Source of the DNA: Legionella rowbothamii
GTDB taxonomy: Bacteria; Pseudomonadota; Gammaproteobacteria; Legionellales; Legionellaceae
Reading direction: 5' to 3'
Assembly (NCBI RefSeq): GCF_900639985.1
Contig: NZ_CAAAIM010000005.1
Location: 124,001-188,000, forward strand
Length of the DNA stretch: 64,000 bases
The translations under genes and the position numbers were made by a program. Below are positions 9,521 through 17,159 of this stretch, in pieces. Within the stretch, counting starts at the first letter, position 1, and each line of letters starts with the position of its first letter. The notes under the pieces were generated by a model that ran no database searches, had not been told where the DNA came from, and worked only from the letters and a program-made list of their open reading frames with translations.

Positions 9521-9548
9521 TATTATCTTAAGAATATTTAAATATAAT
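9516..9548 (+). promoter_or_regulatory. PmrA-type tandem box and -10 overlapping the icmB stop
   Basis: CTTAATATT (9516-9524), a two-base gap, then CTTAAGAAT (9527-9535). This fits the tandem cTTAATatT-N2-cTTAATatT element described for the L. pneumophila regulator PmrA; the first half is a full match and the second has two mismatches. A TATAAT -10 is at 9543-9548. The start of the second half-site is 16 bases before the -10. It would drive the gene at 9582. That PmrA binds here is inferred. Confidence 0.6.
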
Positions 9549-9551
9549 GCG

Positions 9552-9576
9552 CCTCATCTTATAGCAATAGATGAGG
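9552..9576 (+). promoter_or_regulatory. Hairpin covering the ribosome site of the next gene
   Basis: CCTCATCT (9552-9559) pairs perfectly with AGATGAGG (9569-9576) around a 9-base loop. The right arm contains the GAGG Shine-Dalgarno, five bases before the ATG at 9582. Read-through RNA from icmB would carry the whole stem and hide the ribosome site. RNA begun at the local promoter would start near 9555 and lose part of the left arm. Confidence 0.5.
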
Positions 9577-9581
9577 TCATT

Positions 9582-10535
9582 ATGAGAAAAATCCTCGCAG
9601 TCGCGTTGGTATTGTTTAGCGCTAGTTTTGCTTTTGCAGAAAGCGTTCCTAGTCGTGTTCCTGATGAGTTCTACGTAAAAGAGCACTGGCTTAGCATGAC
9701 AACAAGTTATGATATTGAAACCAAAACTCAAAAATTAGGTACCTTATATAGAAGATTTTTTAGCTTGCTGTTAACTTATGACTTTTATGACCCATTTGAT
9801 AACAAAATTGCTTATGCACGTTCTAAATTCTTTTCATTTACTGCACATTTTGATGTTTACGATAATTTTGAAAATTATTTAGGTGCAGCAGATGAGCGCC
9901 TATTTTCTTTCTTCCCTACCTTTGATATTTATGACCGCGATGGCTATACGAAGCTTGCTAAGGCATCAATGAACTTTTGGGGAACATTATTTACTATCTA
10001 TGATCCAGTGACCAACAAAGAAATGGCGCAGATGTCTCGCCCATTTTTTAGGCTGAAAAATGACTGGACGTTCCACGTAATCGACAGAGAAATATTTGAT
10101 CATAAGGGTATTGATCCACGAGTATTGATGACGGTTATTGCATTTCAAGGCGATAGAGAATATTGGGAGCAAGAACAGCGACGTGATCAAGATGATCTGA
10201 GAAGAAGAGGTATCAAGAGTACTCAACAAGCTCCTGCTACAGATGTAAGCAAACAACAGTTGAGTACACTTTTAGATAAAATTGCTGCCTTAAGCAAGCA
10301 AGAAGGTTTAGATAATACTCAAGAGCCTGAGGAAAATGCAGCTATTGCAATTGCAGCAGAGTTAGAAAATGGATACAACAAGCAAATGACTGATGATTCA
10401 GTACAGTCAACTCAAGAGCGATTGAATGCCTTTACTGATTATTGTTTACATTTGATTCAATCAGATTCTATATCTCACGAGAAAAAGAAAACCATTCTGT
10501 TCTTATTAAAAGCGCGCTTGGAAGCCAACGCATAA
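9582..10535 (+). CDS. Secreted tubby/LURP-one-like protein, PmrA-box gene next to icmB
   Basis: The 317-residue protein has a clear signal peptide with A-F-A cleavage near residue 19. About residues 30-190 contain repeated aromatic strands (FYDPF, FDVYD, FDIYD, FTIYD, FHVID), each about 25-30 residues apart. This pattern resembles the LURP-one/YxjI phospholipid-scramblase-like fold. The C-terminal third is charged and helical. A Sec signal points to the periplasm or surface rather than Dot/Icm export. It replaces tphA of L. pneumophila at this position. The fold assignment is by eye; the function is unknown. Confidence 0.75.
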   Translation: MRKILAVALVLFSASFAFAESVPSRVPDEFYVKEHWLSMTTSYDIETKTQKLGTLYRRFFSLLLTYDFYDPFDNKIAYARSKFFSFTAHFDVYDNFENYLGAADERLFSFFPTFDIYDRDGYTKLAKASMNFWGTLFTIYDPVTNKEMAQMSRPFFRLKNDWTFHVIDREIFDHKGIDPRVLMTVIAFQGDREYWEQEQRRDQDDLRRRGIKSTQQAPATDVSKQQLSTLLDKIAALSKQEGLDNTQEPEENAAIAIAAELENGYNKQMTDDSVQSTQERLNAFTDYCLHLIQSDSISHEKKKTILFLLKARLEANA

Positions 10536-10548
10536 TAAAGGCATAAGG

Positions 10549-10582
10549 TAGGTTGGGCTATATATTTTAAGCCCAGCCTACA
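10549..10582. terminator. Hairpin between convergent genes (GTAGGYTGGGCT family)
   Basis: GTAGGTTGGGCT (10549-10560) and AGCCCAGCCTAC (10571-10582) form a 12-bp stem with one G-T pair and a 10-base loop. It lies between two convergent genes and could stop transcription from both sides. The same motif recurs at 16513, 50992 and 60962. Confidence 0.55.
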
Positions 10583-10586
10583 TCGG

Positions 10587-11726
10587 TTAACTAGTCCGTA
10601 ACAAATCCTGATTACGTTGTATTCCATCAAGGCTGCTGTAAGAGCAACCATAAACTTTCTTGGCATCATACATTGCCAAATCTGCTTTAACGACGAGATC
10701 TGTCGCTGTTTTCGCATCATCCGGATAGGTAGCTGAGCCGATGCTAATGGAATAACAATAAGGTTCCCCATTTTCAAGAATCGCGATTGGTTGAAACTCC
10801 TCAATAATTCGTTCTGCAATCACCTGGGAGGTTTGCTTGTTGGGAGCATGGGGTACGATGGCAGTAAATTCATCACCACCAAGCCGTGCAATGAAATCTT
10901 TTTCGCGAAAACACAGTTGGAGTCGTCTTGAGGTTTCTAAAAGTAATTGATCTCCTATACTGTGGCCATAACGATCATTGACGTGCTTAAAATTGTCCAG
11001 ATCAATAAAGAACACGGTAATGCAATGATTTGGGCTTATCGTGTTAATTAACTCGTGCAAATGCTGAATGAAATAGCGACGATTAGGTAAATTTGTCAGA
11101 TGATCAAAACGAGCTAGATAGTGGTATTTATCTTTTTCTGTTTGTAATAGGTAGTTCCTATCATTTAATTCCTGCTCATAGCGTTCGTTTTCACGCAGCA
11201 AACTGGCAAGTGTCGTCACAATAATAAGATAGGTGAATAAATGATTAATGAGCTCGATTGCCAGGAATTGATAGGGGGGTAAATTATAATAAGGAGGAAT
11301 GACAAATTGATTAAAGACAATGAGGATTAACATTGAGGCAATGGAATAAATTAATAAACCACTCATTCCCGTAAGTGATGCTGCAAGTAAGGGCATTACA
11401 TAGAACCATTGGGTATGTAGTGGACCAATACCCCAAACTAAATAGTTACCGATAACAATTGCGAAAAAAATAATAGCAGCCAGAAGTTGGCTGCATAAGT
11501 ATACATTTTTAGTTCGTTTAAGTAGCCATAAATTAGCTAAGGTGAGTCCAGCTGTAATACCAATAATTGTGATTAAAGCCCAAAGCTGAGACATCGAATA
11601 GAAAATCGCGACAATTGCACAGACAAAAAGGAGTTCCCAAGTGACATACTGAATCAGGCGATATTGCCGAGTATATTTTTCGATGCTATCCGAATGTTTT
11701 AAGTAGTTGAAAATCTTATAGAGCAT
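10587..11726 (-). CDS. Membrane diguanylate cyclase (GGDEF)
   Basis: The 379-residue protein has about six membrane segments between residues 28 and 172, a short linker helix (178-200) and a GGDEF domain (about 205-372). The catalytic motif is intact (GGDEF, 283-287), so it should make cyclic di-GMP from two GTP. The RxxD inhibitory site is present (R274-E-K-D277), five residues before GGDEF, which predicts feedback inhibition by the product. The membrane part resembles the MASE-type sensory regions but I cannot name its ligand. It is transcribed alone, towards the tubby-like gene. Confidence 0.9.
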   Translation of the reverse strand: MLYKIFNYLKHSDSIEKYTRQYRLIQYVTWELLFVCAIVAIFYSMSQLWALITIIGITAGLTLANLWLLKRTKNVYLCSQLLAAIIFFAIVIGNYLVWGIGPLHTQWFYVMPLLAASLTGMSGLLIYSIASMLILIVFNQFVIPPYYNLPPYQFLAIELINHLFTYLIIVTTLASLLRENERYEQELNDRNYLLQTEKDKYHYLARFDHLTNLPNRRYFIQHLHELINTISPNHCITVFFIDLDNFKHVNDRYGHSIGDQLLLETSRRLQLCFREKDFIARLGGDEFTAIVPHAPNKQTSQVIAERIIEEFQPIAILENGEPYCYSISIGSATYPDDAKTATDLVVKADLAMYDAKKVYGCSYSSLDGIQRNQDLLRTS

Positions 11727-11821
11727 TTCGGTTTCAGTCCTTGGCCTTATTGAATATCCACATCATTAGTTTAGTTGAACTTATTAATAGTAGGTAATTT
11801 TAATATCGACTAGTTGTATTA

Positions 11822-13072
11822 TTACAATGATTTAATTGGTAACGATATTCGAACCTTTAAGCCTCCTTCTAATAAATTACTTAGAGAGATATCACCCTGA
11901 TGCTTCTGGATAATTTCACGAGCAATGGTTAATCCCAAACCGGTTCCCCCAGTACTGCGTGAGCGCGAGTACTCACCACGATAGAACGGAAGGAACACTT
12001 GTTCCAATTCGGCTACCGGAAGGCCGGGGCCTTTATCTGTAATGGTGATTACCACCTGTTGAGGCAAATGTTGTAAATGGATTGTTGCTTGAACACCATA
12101 ATGTACCGCATTATTAATTAGGTTGCTTAAGGCACGCTTTAATAAATTCACCGAACCCAAATAAATCAATTTAGAGCAGTTACTCGTAAAATGTACCTGA
12201 TAATTTAATTCCAAGGCATCATCGCTTAGCGAGGATAGCAACGCGACCATATCAAAGCGTTGCGGTTTCTCTTCATGATTAATATCATGAAAATAATCTA
12301 AGGTTTCCTGAATCATCAGTTCCATATCATTAATATCCGCACTAATTTTGGCATAGTAGGGACTATCCGTCAGATATTCAGTTCGCAGTTTCAAACGGGT
12401 CAATGGGGTACGCAAATCATGAGAAATAGCGGTTACAATCCGAGTACGGTTAGCTAAAAGCTTATTTACTTTCTCTTGGAGGTCATTAATTTTTTTAAAG
12501 ATGGTTTTTTGATCAGAGTTTCCTGTTAGAGGGATGGGTAGCCAATTTTCCTGCTTTTCATTATAACTTAGGCTTTGGATTAAGGTTTGAATAGGTTGGT
12601 TTAGTGTTTTTACAGCCCAATAATTAAGGAGTATTAAAGCTCCTAATAAAATAAGTAAAAGACTGATAATAAAACTTAGTTGATTTGATACAGGGGGGAT
12701 CATACTGACATTTAGCCATGCATTTTCTTGGATGAATAGGGAAAATTCCAATTTTTTATTTTGCTTCATGAGATTGAACAGGACAGGGGCTTTTAAGGTT
12801 AATAAGGCATTTTGTTCATAGACCGGGCTAGAGGATAAGCTAATTTCTGACCAGCGAGAATGACGATTTTGCAGAATGGAGGGCCAGTTGGATTGGGGGC
12901 TTTTTTGCAAGTGATTCACTAGTCTTGTTAATGAGCGTATGGTATTAGCAGAAATAAATGAATGAGCATGTGCATAATATTGCCCCAATTGCAGCAGTGC
13001 AAAGCCAATGATGAGATTTCCTAGGACTAATCCCAACAGCGTTTTTTTCGCTGTGGTGGTTAATTGACTCAT
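11822..13072 (-). CDS. Sensor histidine kinase, EnvZ/CpxA type
   Basis: The 416-residue protein has two membrane segments (about 11-30 and 131-152) flanking a periplasmic sensor of about 100 residues, then a HAMP-like linker. The dimerisation helix has the phospho-acceptor in AISHDLRTPLTR (H218). The catalytic domain has N, G1 and G2 boxes (NNAVHYG, DKGPGLP, GTGLGL). Its start overlaps the end of the response-regulator gene by four bases, so the two are co-translated. Divergence from a Spy/CpxP-like gene suggests envelope-stress sensing, but the signal is not known. Confidence 0.9.
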   Translation of the reverse strand: MSQLTTTAKKTLLGLVLGNLIIGFALLQLGQYYAHAHSFISANTIRSLTRLVNHLQKSPQSNWPSILQNRHSRWSEISLSSSPVYEQNALLTLKAPVLFNLMKQNKKLEFSLFIQENAWLNVSMIPPVSNQLSFIISLLLILLGALILLNYWAVKTLNQPIQTLIQSLSYNEKQENWLPIPLTGNSDQKTIFKKINDLQEKVNKLLANRTRIVTAISHDLRTPLTRLKLRTEYLTDSPYYAKISADINDMELMIQETLDYFHDINHEEKPQRFDMVALLSSLSDDALELNYQVHFTSNCSKLIYLGSVNLLKRALSNLINNAVHYGVQATIHLQHLPQQVVITITDKGPGLPVAELEQVFLPFYRGEYSRSRSTGGTGLGLTIAREIIQKHQGDISLSNLLEGGLKVRISLPIKSL

Positions 13073-13797
13073 AACATATCAACCTTTGTTTTGAATTGAT
13101 AACCGCCACCACGAATAGTTAATAGTAATTGGGGATTGCGGGGATCTAGTTCAATCTTTTTGCGTAAACGACCAATTAAGACATCAATTGTGCGATCCTG
13201 CGAATCAAAATTCTTATCGTATAAAAGATCCATTAGTTGATCTCGGCTTAAGATACGCCCTGGGTGTTCTAAAAAAATAAGCAATAAATCATATTCGCGT
13301 TGACTTAGCGGAATTGCAATATCATCTTGGTCAATCAATGCATGCGTGTTGCGATCGAGAATCCAATTCTCAAAGTAGATTTGCTGTAAGGGTGCGAGCT
13401 TTTTGCGATCTTCACTTAACTCGCCTTGCGTGCGCCTTAATTGTGCTTTGATTCGTGCTAGGAGTTCACGAGCGCTAAATGGTTTGGAGATATAATCGTC
13501 AGCCCCTAATTCCAGGCCTGCAACTTTATCTGCAATACTGTTCGCTGCACTGAGCATAATAATGGGTATGCTGTATGTCTGGCGAATTATTTGGCAGAGT
13601 TGCAGGCCATCCATGCCTGGTAGCATGATGTCGAGAATCACCAGATCAAAATTATGTTCCCGTAACAATTGTTTGAGCATCAGCCCATTTAATGCACAGG
13701 TGGTACGAAAACCATTTTTAATCAGATAATCGTTGATCAAATCTATGATCTCTTGATCATCATCAATAATCAAAATATGGTGTTTTTTGGTATTCAT
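13069..13797 (-). CDS. OmpR-family response regulator
   Basis: The 242-residue protein has a receiver domain with acidic pocket D12-D14, phospho-acceptor D56, S83 and K105, and a C-terminal winged-helix DNA-binding domain (about 140-238) ending GGGYQFK. It is first in an operon with the kinase. A perfect 28-bp palindrome lies 34 bases upstream, between this gene and the divergent Spy-like gene, and is a likely binding site for autoregulation. L. pneumophila CpxR regulates several icm genes, but I cannot show that this protein is CpxR rather than a paralogue. Confidence 0.92.
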   Translation of the reverse strand: MNTKKHHILIIDDDQEIIDLINDYLIKNGFRTTCALNGLMLKQLLREHNFDLVILDIMLPGMDGLQLCQIIRQTYSIPIIMLSAANSIADKVAGLELGADDYISKPFSARELLARIKAQLRRTQGELSEDRKKLAPLQQIYFENWILDRNTHALIDQDDIAIPLSQREYDLLLIFLEHPGRILSRDQLMDLLYDKNFDSQDRTIDVLIGRLRKKIELDPRNPQLLLTIRGGGYQFKTKVDML

Positions 13798-13830
13798 TTA
13801 GTACCTACAGCTAAGGTAGGAAGTGTCTAA

Positions 13831-13858
13831 TTTATTGTAACAAGAATGTTACAATAAA
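13831..13858. promoter_or_regulatory. Perfect 28-bp palindromic operator candidate
   Basis: TTTATTGTAAC (13831-13841) and GTTACAATAAA (13848-13858) are exact reverse complements separated by AAGAAT. The site lies midway between the divergent response-regulator and Spy-like genes. The GTTACA core is reminiscent of RstA boxes. It differs from the direct-repeat GTAAA-N5-GTAAA CpxR site. Confidence 0.6.
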
Positions 13859-13933
13859 CAATCCATTTGTCATATTCCTATTACATTCAGCCAGTACACT
13901 TAGCAATGAAGAGCTAAATAATAGGAGAAAAAA

Positions 13934-14356
13934 ATGAACATCAAACGTTTGCTACTTGTTAACAGTTGCGCTTTCGCATTAGTAGGGACCTCAGTAGTAT
14001 TTGCTCAAACAGAGCCAGCTAATGTGAATATAGCAGCACAGAAACAAGAGCAATGTGCCAAGTATAAATCACTTTCTACAGAGCAACGCGCTCAATTACA
14101 GGTTTTAAGAAAAAGTATGCGCGCAGAAATGAAACCTTTAATTCAAGAAAAACGTGTGATACGGCAACAAATTAAAACGGCGATTACAGCCCCCAATGCC
14201 CAATGGAGTAACGTTGAGGCTTTGGTAGCTAAAAGCAATGAAGTGAATAATAAAATCACTATGGTTGTTGTCAAAAGTCGATTTGATGCTTTTCAAAAAG
14301 TGGGGGTATTGATGCCTTCCGGACATCATCACAAATGCCATTCCGGCACAAAGTAG
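13934..14356 (+). CDS. Spy/CpxP-like periplasmic protein
   Basis: The 140-residue protein has a signal peptide (cleavage near V-F-A-Q, residues 22-25) and a helical, Lys/Gln-rich body with an LTxxQ-like motif (STEQRAQLQ) typical of Spy/CpxP chaperone-like proteins. It ends in a His-rich segment (GHHHKCH) that could bind metal. AGGAG lies 8 bases before the ATG. Divergence from the two-component genes fits the cpxP/cpxRA or spy arrangement, so it is probably a target of that regulator. Confidence 0.75.
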   Translation: MNIKRLLLVNSCAFALVGTSVVFAQTEPANVNIAAQKQEQCAKYKSLSTEQRAQLQVLRKSMRAEMKPLIQEKRVIRQQIKTAITAPNAQWSNVEALVAKSNEVNNKITMVVVKSRFDAFQKVGVLMPSGHHHKCHSGTK

Positions 14357-14405
14357 CTCAGCAGTAGTGTTTCTGCTGCTTTAAGCTTTGAGTTCGCAAA
14401 TCCTC

Positions 14406-14434
14406 GAATTGCCGCAGCTTGACTGCGGTAATTC
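14406..14434. terminator. Hairpin after the Spy-like gene (GAATTACCGC family)
   Basis: GAATTGCCGCAG (14406-14417) and CTGCGGTAATTC (14423-14434) form a 12-bp stem with one G-T pair and a 5-base loop. A sister copy with the same arm and loop length is at 44692-44720. Confidence 0.5.
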
Positions 14435-14518
14435 GGCGCTCAAGAAGTAAAGCTAATTAGAACTCTTCGCCTGTGCGAATAACACGAGTAAAAAATGAGC
14501 TGGGGCACTCAGTTCGCA

Positions 14519-14866
14519 CTACTTGAGCTCAACCACGATGACTTTTATTGGATGATCACTCATATTTTCATCGGTATGCAATTCGCCGGGAACATCTTTG
14601 TGCAAATAATAGGCTTGATTCTTTTCTAATTCGAGATAATGCACTTCCCCTTTATTGTTGGTAACTTTAAGTTTACCCGAGTCCAAAGCCACCACTACGC
14701 GATTATGCTCATGGCGATGCATGGCTAAAATTTGCTCTTTATTCGGATAAATCAAAGTTTTCCAAACTTGAACCTTGTCATTTACGAGCATGGGAATACG
14801 CTGAGTGCTATTCGCCTGAGCTAAATACGAGATTAATATAAAAATTAATACAGTAAGTTGACGCAT
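14519..14866 (-). CDS. Periplasmic cupin-fold protein
   Basis: The 115-residue protein has a signal peptide (about 1-18) followed by a single cupin barrel. The metal-binding-type motif MHRHEHNRVVVAL lies near residue 49, and a second HT motif is near residue 97. It belongs to a family of small exported cupins without an agreed function. It lies 33 bases downstream of the oxyR gene on the same strand, so the two may share a transcript. Confidence 0.7.
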   Translation of the reverse strand: MRQLTVLIFILISYLAQANSTQRIPMLVNDKVQVWKTLIYPNKEQILAMHRHEHNRVVVALDSGKLKVTNNKGEVHYLELEKNQAYYLHKDVPGELHTDENMSDHPIKVIVVELK

Positions 14867-14899
14867 ATTTTCTCACTCTTTTTGCAAAATAGAAGAAAA

Positions 14900-15817
14900 C
14901 TATAATACAAAGTCGCGCTGAAGGGTATCTGTAACGACCTGCTGAATGAGCTGTGCCAATTTATCATACCTCGCTATTTTATATGAGGTGGCCCTCCAAG
15001 CAACCCCGATTTCTCTATAAGCCTGTTTATTTGTTAATGGTCGCGCAATTAGCTCAGTGCCACGAAGAATTCCGCTGTTAATCGCTAATGTAGGTAAAAA
15101 GGTTATTCCTGGCTGATGATTGACCATTTGAATTAATGTATGCAAGCTGGTAGCAAAGAAATGATTAATTTGTTTACTGTCTTTCAATTCACAGGCTTGC
15201 AGTGCATGCCCAGTCAGACAGTGTTCTTTTTCCAGAAGGAAAATGCTGTTCTCAGGTAAGTTGCTAATTTCTGGGGTAAGGCCTTGCCATGCTTTAGGTA
15301 AAACTAACTGAAAATAATCTTTGCCCAAGATGCGTGTATGAAGATCGGAAGTAGGATAAGGTAAGGCAAGAATCACCATGTCCAGTTTTCCCTCGCGCAA
15401 TAATTTTAATGCATTTTCAGTCGTATCCTCTCTTATAAATAGAGTTAATTCCGGATAACGTTCTTGACACTGATTTTGCAGCCCATTTAATACAAAAGGA
15501 GCAATGGTAGGAATAATTCCCAGATAAAAGTTGCCTTGCATCATTTTGCCCTGAGTCTTCGCATAATCCACTAAGGCATCACTTTGCTCAAGGAGTACTC
15601 GACTACGTTTTACAATCTCTTCGCCAACGGGGGTAAATAAAAAGGTTTTATGATCGCGTTCCAAAAGTTGTACTTCAAGTGTTTCCTCAAGATTGGTAAT
15701 GGCCGCACTTAAGGTGGATTGGCTTATAAAACACGCTGCCGCAGCACGACCAAAATGTTGATGCTCATAGAGGTTTATTAAATAATGCAGTTGCTTTAGG
15801 TTGGTTAATTTTCTCAT
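14900..15817 (-). CDS. oxyR: OxyR-type LysR regulator
   Basis: The 305-residue LysR protein has an N-terminal winged helix (about 4-63) and a C-terminal sensor domain. It has C200 and C209 in the context EHCLTGHALQACE, with the same eight-residue spacing as the peroxide-sensing C199/C208 pair of E. coli OxyR. This supports H2O2 sensing by disulphide formation. It is divergent from ahpC, its expected target, across a 93-base gap. I see no clear full OxyR box there. Confidence 0.88.
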   Translation of the reverse strand: MRKLTNLKQLHYLINLYEHQHFGRAAAACFISQSTLSAAITNLEETLEVQLLERDHKTFLFTPVGEEIVKRSRVLLEQSDALVDYAKTQGKMMQGNFYLGIIPTIAPFVLNGLQNQCQERYPELTLFIREDTTENALKLLREGKLDMVILALPYPTSDLHTRILGKDYFQLVLPKAWQGLTPEISNLPENSIFLLEKEHCLTGHALQACELKDSKQINHFFATSLHTLIQMVNHQPGITFLPTLAINSGILRGTELIARPLTNKQAYREIGVAWRATSYKIARYDKLAQLIQQVVTDTLQRDFVL

Positions 15818-15875
15818 CGCTTTTTCCGATTAATTACATCTATTTTATTCATTTTAAATAATTATACACCATCAC

Positions 15876-15881
15876 TATACT
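15876..15881 (+). promoter_or_regulatory. Probable -10 of the ahpC promoter
   Basis: TATACT is followed by AGGAGATC before the ahpC ATG. The -35 region 17 bases upstream (TTTAAA) is weak, as expected for a promoter that needs an activator such as OxyR. Confidence 0.4.
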
Positions 15882-15910
15882 AAAACTGTAATCAGTAAGA
15901 GGAGATCATT

Positions 15911-16459
15911 ATGTTAACTGTTGGCCAAAAAATACCTGGGTTTTCTGTTGTGGCGGTAAAACCTGGTTTCAATAACCATGAGGAAAATGGGGAAAGTGCT
16001 TTTGAAGTAATTACGGAACAGAGCTTTGCTGGTAAATGGAAAGTCCTTTATTTCTATCCTAAAGATTTTACTTTTGTTTGCCCAACAGAAATTGTGGAGT
16101 TTGCTCGATTAAATGGCGAGTTTAATGACCGTGATGCTGTCGTCTTAGGAGGCAGTACTGATAATGAATTTGTCAAATTGGCATGGCGTAGAGAGCACAA
16201 AGATTTACATGCTTTAGATCAGTATAGTTTTGCGGATGTGAATGGAAAATTAACGGATGGGTTGGGAGTTCGAGATGCGGAAAGCGGTTGTGCTTTAAGA
16301 GCCACCTTCATTATTGACCCCAATAATGTCATCCAACATGTCAGTGTGAACTCTCTAAACGTTGGCCGTAATCCACAAGAGGTATTACGTATTTTAGATG
16401 CATTACAAACTGATGAACTTTGTCCTTGTAATCGTCCTGTGGGTGGGGAAACTTTGTAA
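15911..16459 (+). CDS. ahpC: AhpC-type peroxiredoxin, AhpD-linked class
   Basis: The 182-residue peroxiredoxin reduces H2O2 and organic peroxides. The peroxidatic cysteine is C57 in FTFVCPTEI. The C-terminal CPC motif (C171, C173) resembles the resolving cysteines of mycobacterial AhpC, the type that is reduced by AhpD rather than AhpF. AGAGGAG stands before the ATG. It is followed by ahpD, which agrees with an ahpC2D operon as described in L. pneumophila. Confidence 0.93.
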   Translation: MLTVGQKIPGFSVVAVKPGFNNHEENGESAFEVITEQSFAGKWKVLYFYPKDFTFVCPTEIVEFARLNGEFNDRDAVVLGGSTDNEFVKLAWRREHKDLHALDQYSFADVNGKLTDGLGVRDAESGCALRATFIIDPNNVIQHVSVNSLNVGRNPQEVLRILDALQTDELCPCNRPVGGETL

Positions 16460-16512
16460 CGACGCAAGCTAGGTTGTTAGACCAGCAAACAGGGTTATAT
16501 CGAGTTTTAAAT

Positions 16513-16536
16513 GCTGGGCTTGGCAGCCCAGCCTAC
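16513..16536. repeat. GCTGGGCT-type hairpin between ahpC and ahpD
   Basis: GCTGGGCT (16513-16520) and AGCCCAGC (16525-16532) form an 8-bp stem with a 4-base loop, followed by CTAC. It is a member of the dispersed GTAGGCTGGGCT palindrome family. It may lower transcription into ahpD. Confidence 0.5.
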
Positions 16537-16585
16537 ATTAAAATACCGGCATTGAATTCAATACCGAGAGTAATGAGAGGATATT

Positions 16586-17113
16586 ATGTCTATTGAACAA
16601 TTAAAACAAAGTATTCCTGATTATGCTAAAGACATACGTCTTAACGTCAGTAATCTATTTGGAAATATAGCTCAGACGGGTTTAACGGAGAATCAATTTT
16701 ACGGGACCACCTTGGCTATTGCATATAGTGTTAAAAATAAGCGAATACTAGAAGCTATTTTAACGGAGGGAGAGGCTTATATAACACCAGAGTTACATCA
16801 AGCAGCAAAAATAGCCGCAACGCTAATGGCTATGAATAATGTATATTATCGGGCCATCCATTTGGCGGAAAATAAAGAGTTGTCATCGTTACCTGCGAAT
16901 TTACGCATGAATGCGATGGCAAATCCCGGTGTGCCTAAAGCTGATTTTGAGCTGTTTGCCTTAGCTGTATCTGCGTTAAATGGTTGCGGAATGTGCATTC
17001 ATTCTCATGTTGCGCACCTAGAAGAAGAGGGATTAAGCACGGTGGCGATGCAAGCGACTTTACGCATTGCTGCAGTGCTTAATGCTCTGGCTCTGGTGTT
17101 AACAATTGAGTAA
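16586..17113 (+). CDS. ahpD: AhpD, alkylhydroperoxidase/reductant of AhpC
   Basis: The 175-residue all-helical protein belongs to the carboxymuconolactone-decarboxylase superfamily. The redox centre C134-G-M-C137 with H141, plus E122, keeps the spacing of M. tuberculosis AhpD (E118, C130, C133, H137). It passes electrons to the C-terminal cysteines of AhpC. GAGAGGATATT provides the ribosome site. It lies 126 bases after ahpC. Confidence 0.92.
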   Translation: MSIEQLKQSIPDYAKDIRLNVSNLFGNIAQTGLTENQFYGTTLAIAYSVKNKRILEAILTEGEAYITPELHQAAKIAATLMAMNNVYYRAIHLAENKELSSLPANLRMNAMANPGVPKADFELFALAVSALNGCGMCIHSHVAHLEEEGLSTVAMQATLRIAAVLNALALVLTIE

Positions 17114-17159
17114 TAGGGAGTTGTTTCCCACCCCGTATTAGGACTTTTTCCAATACGGG

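Noticed and set aside
15818-15910. OxyR box in the oxyR-ahpC gap
   Set aside because: Only scattered ATC-type matches are present; the four-element ATAG spacing cannot be made.
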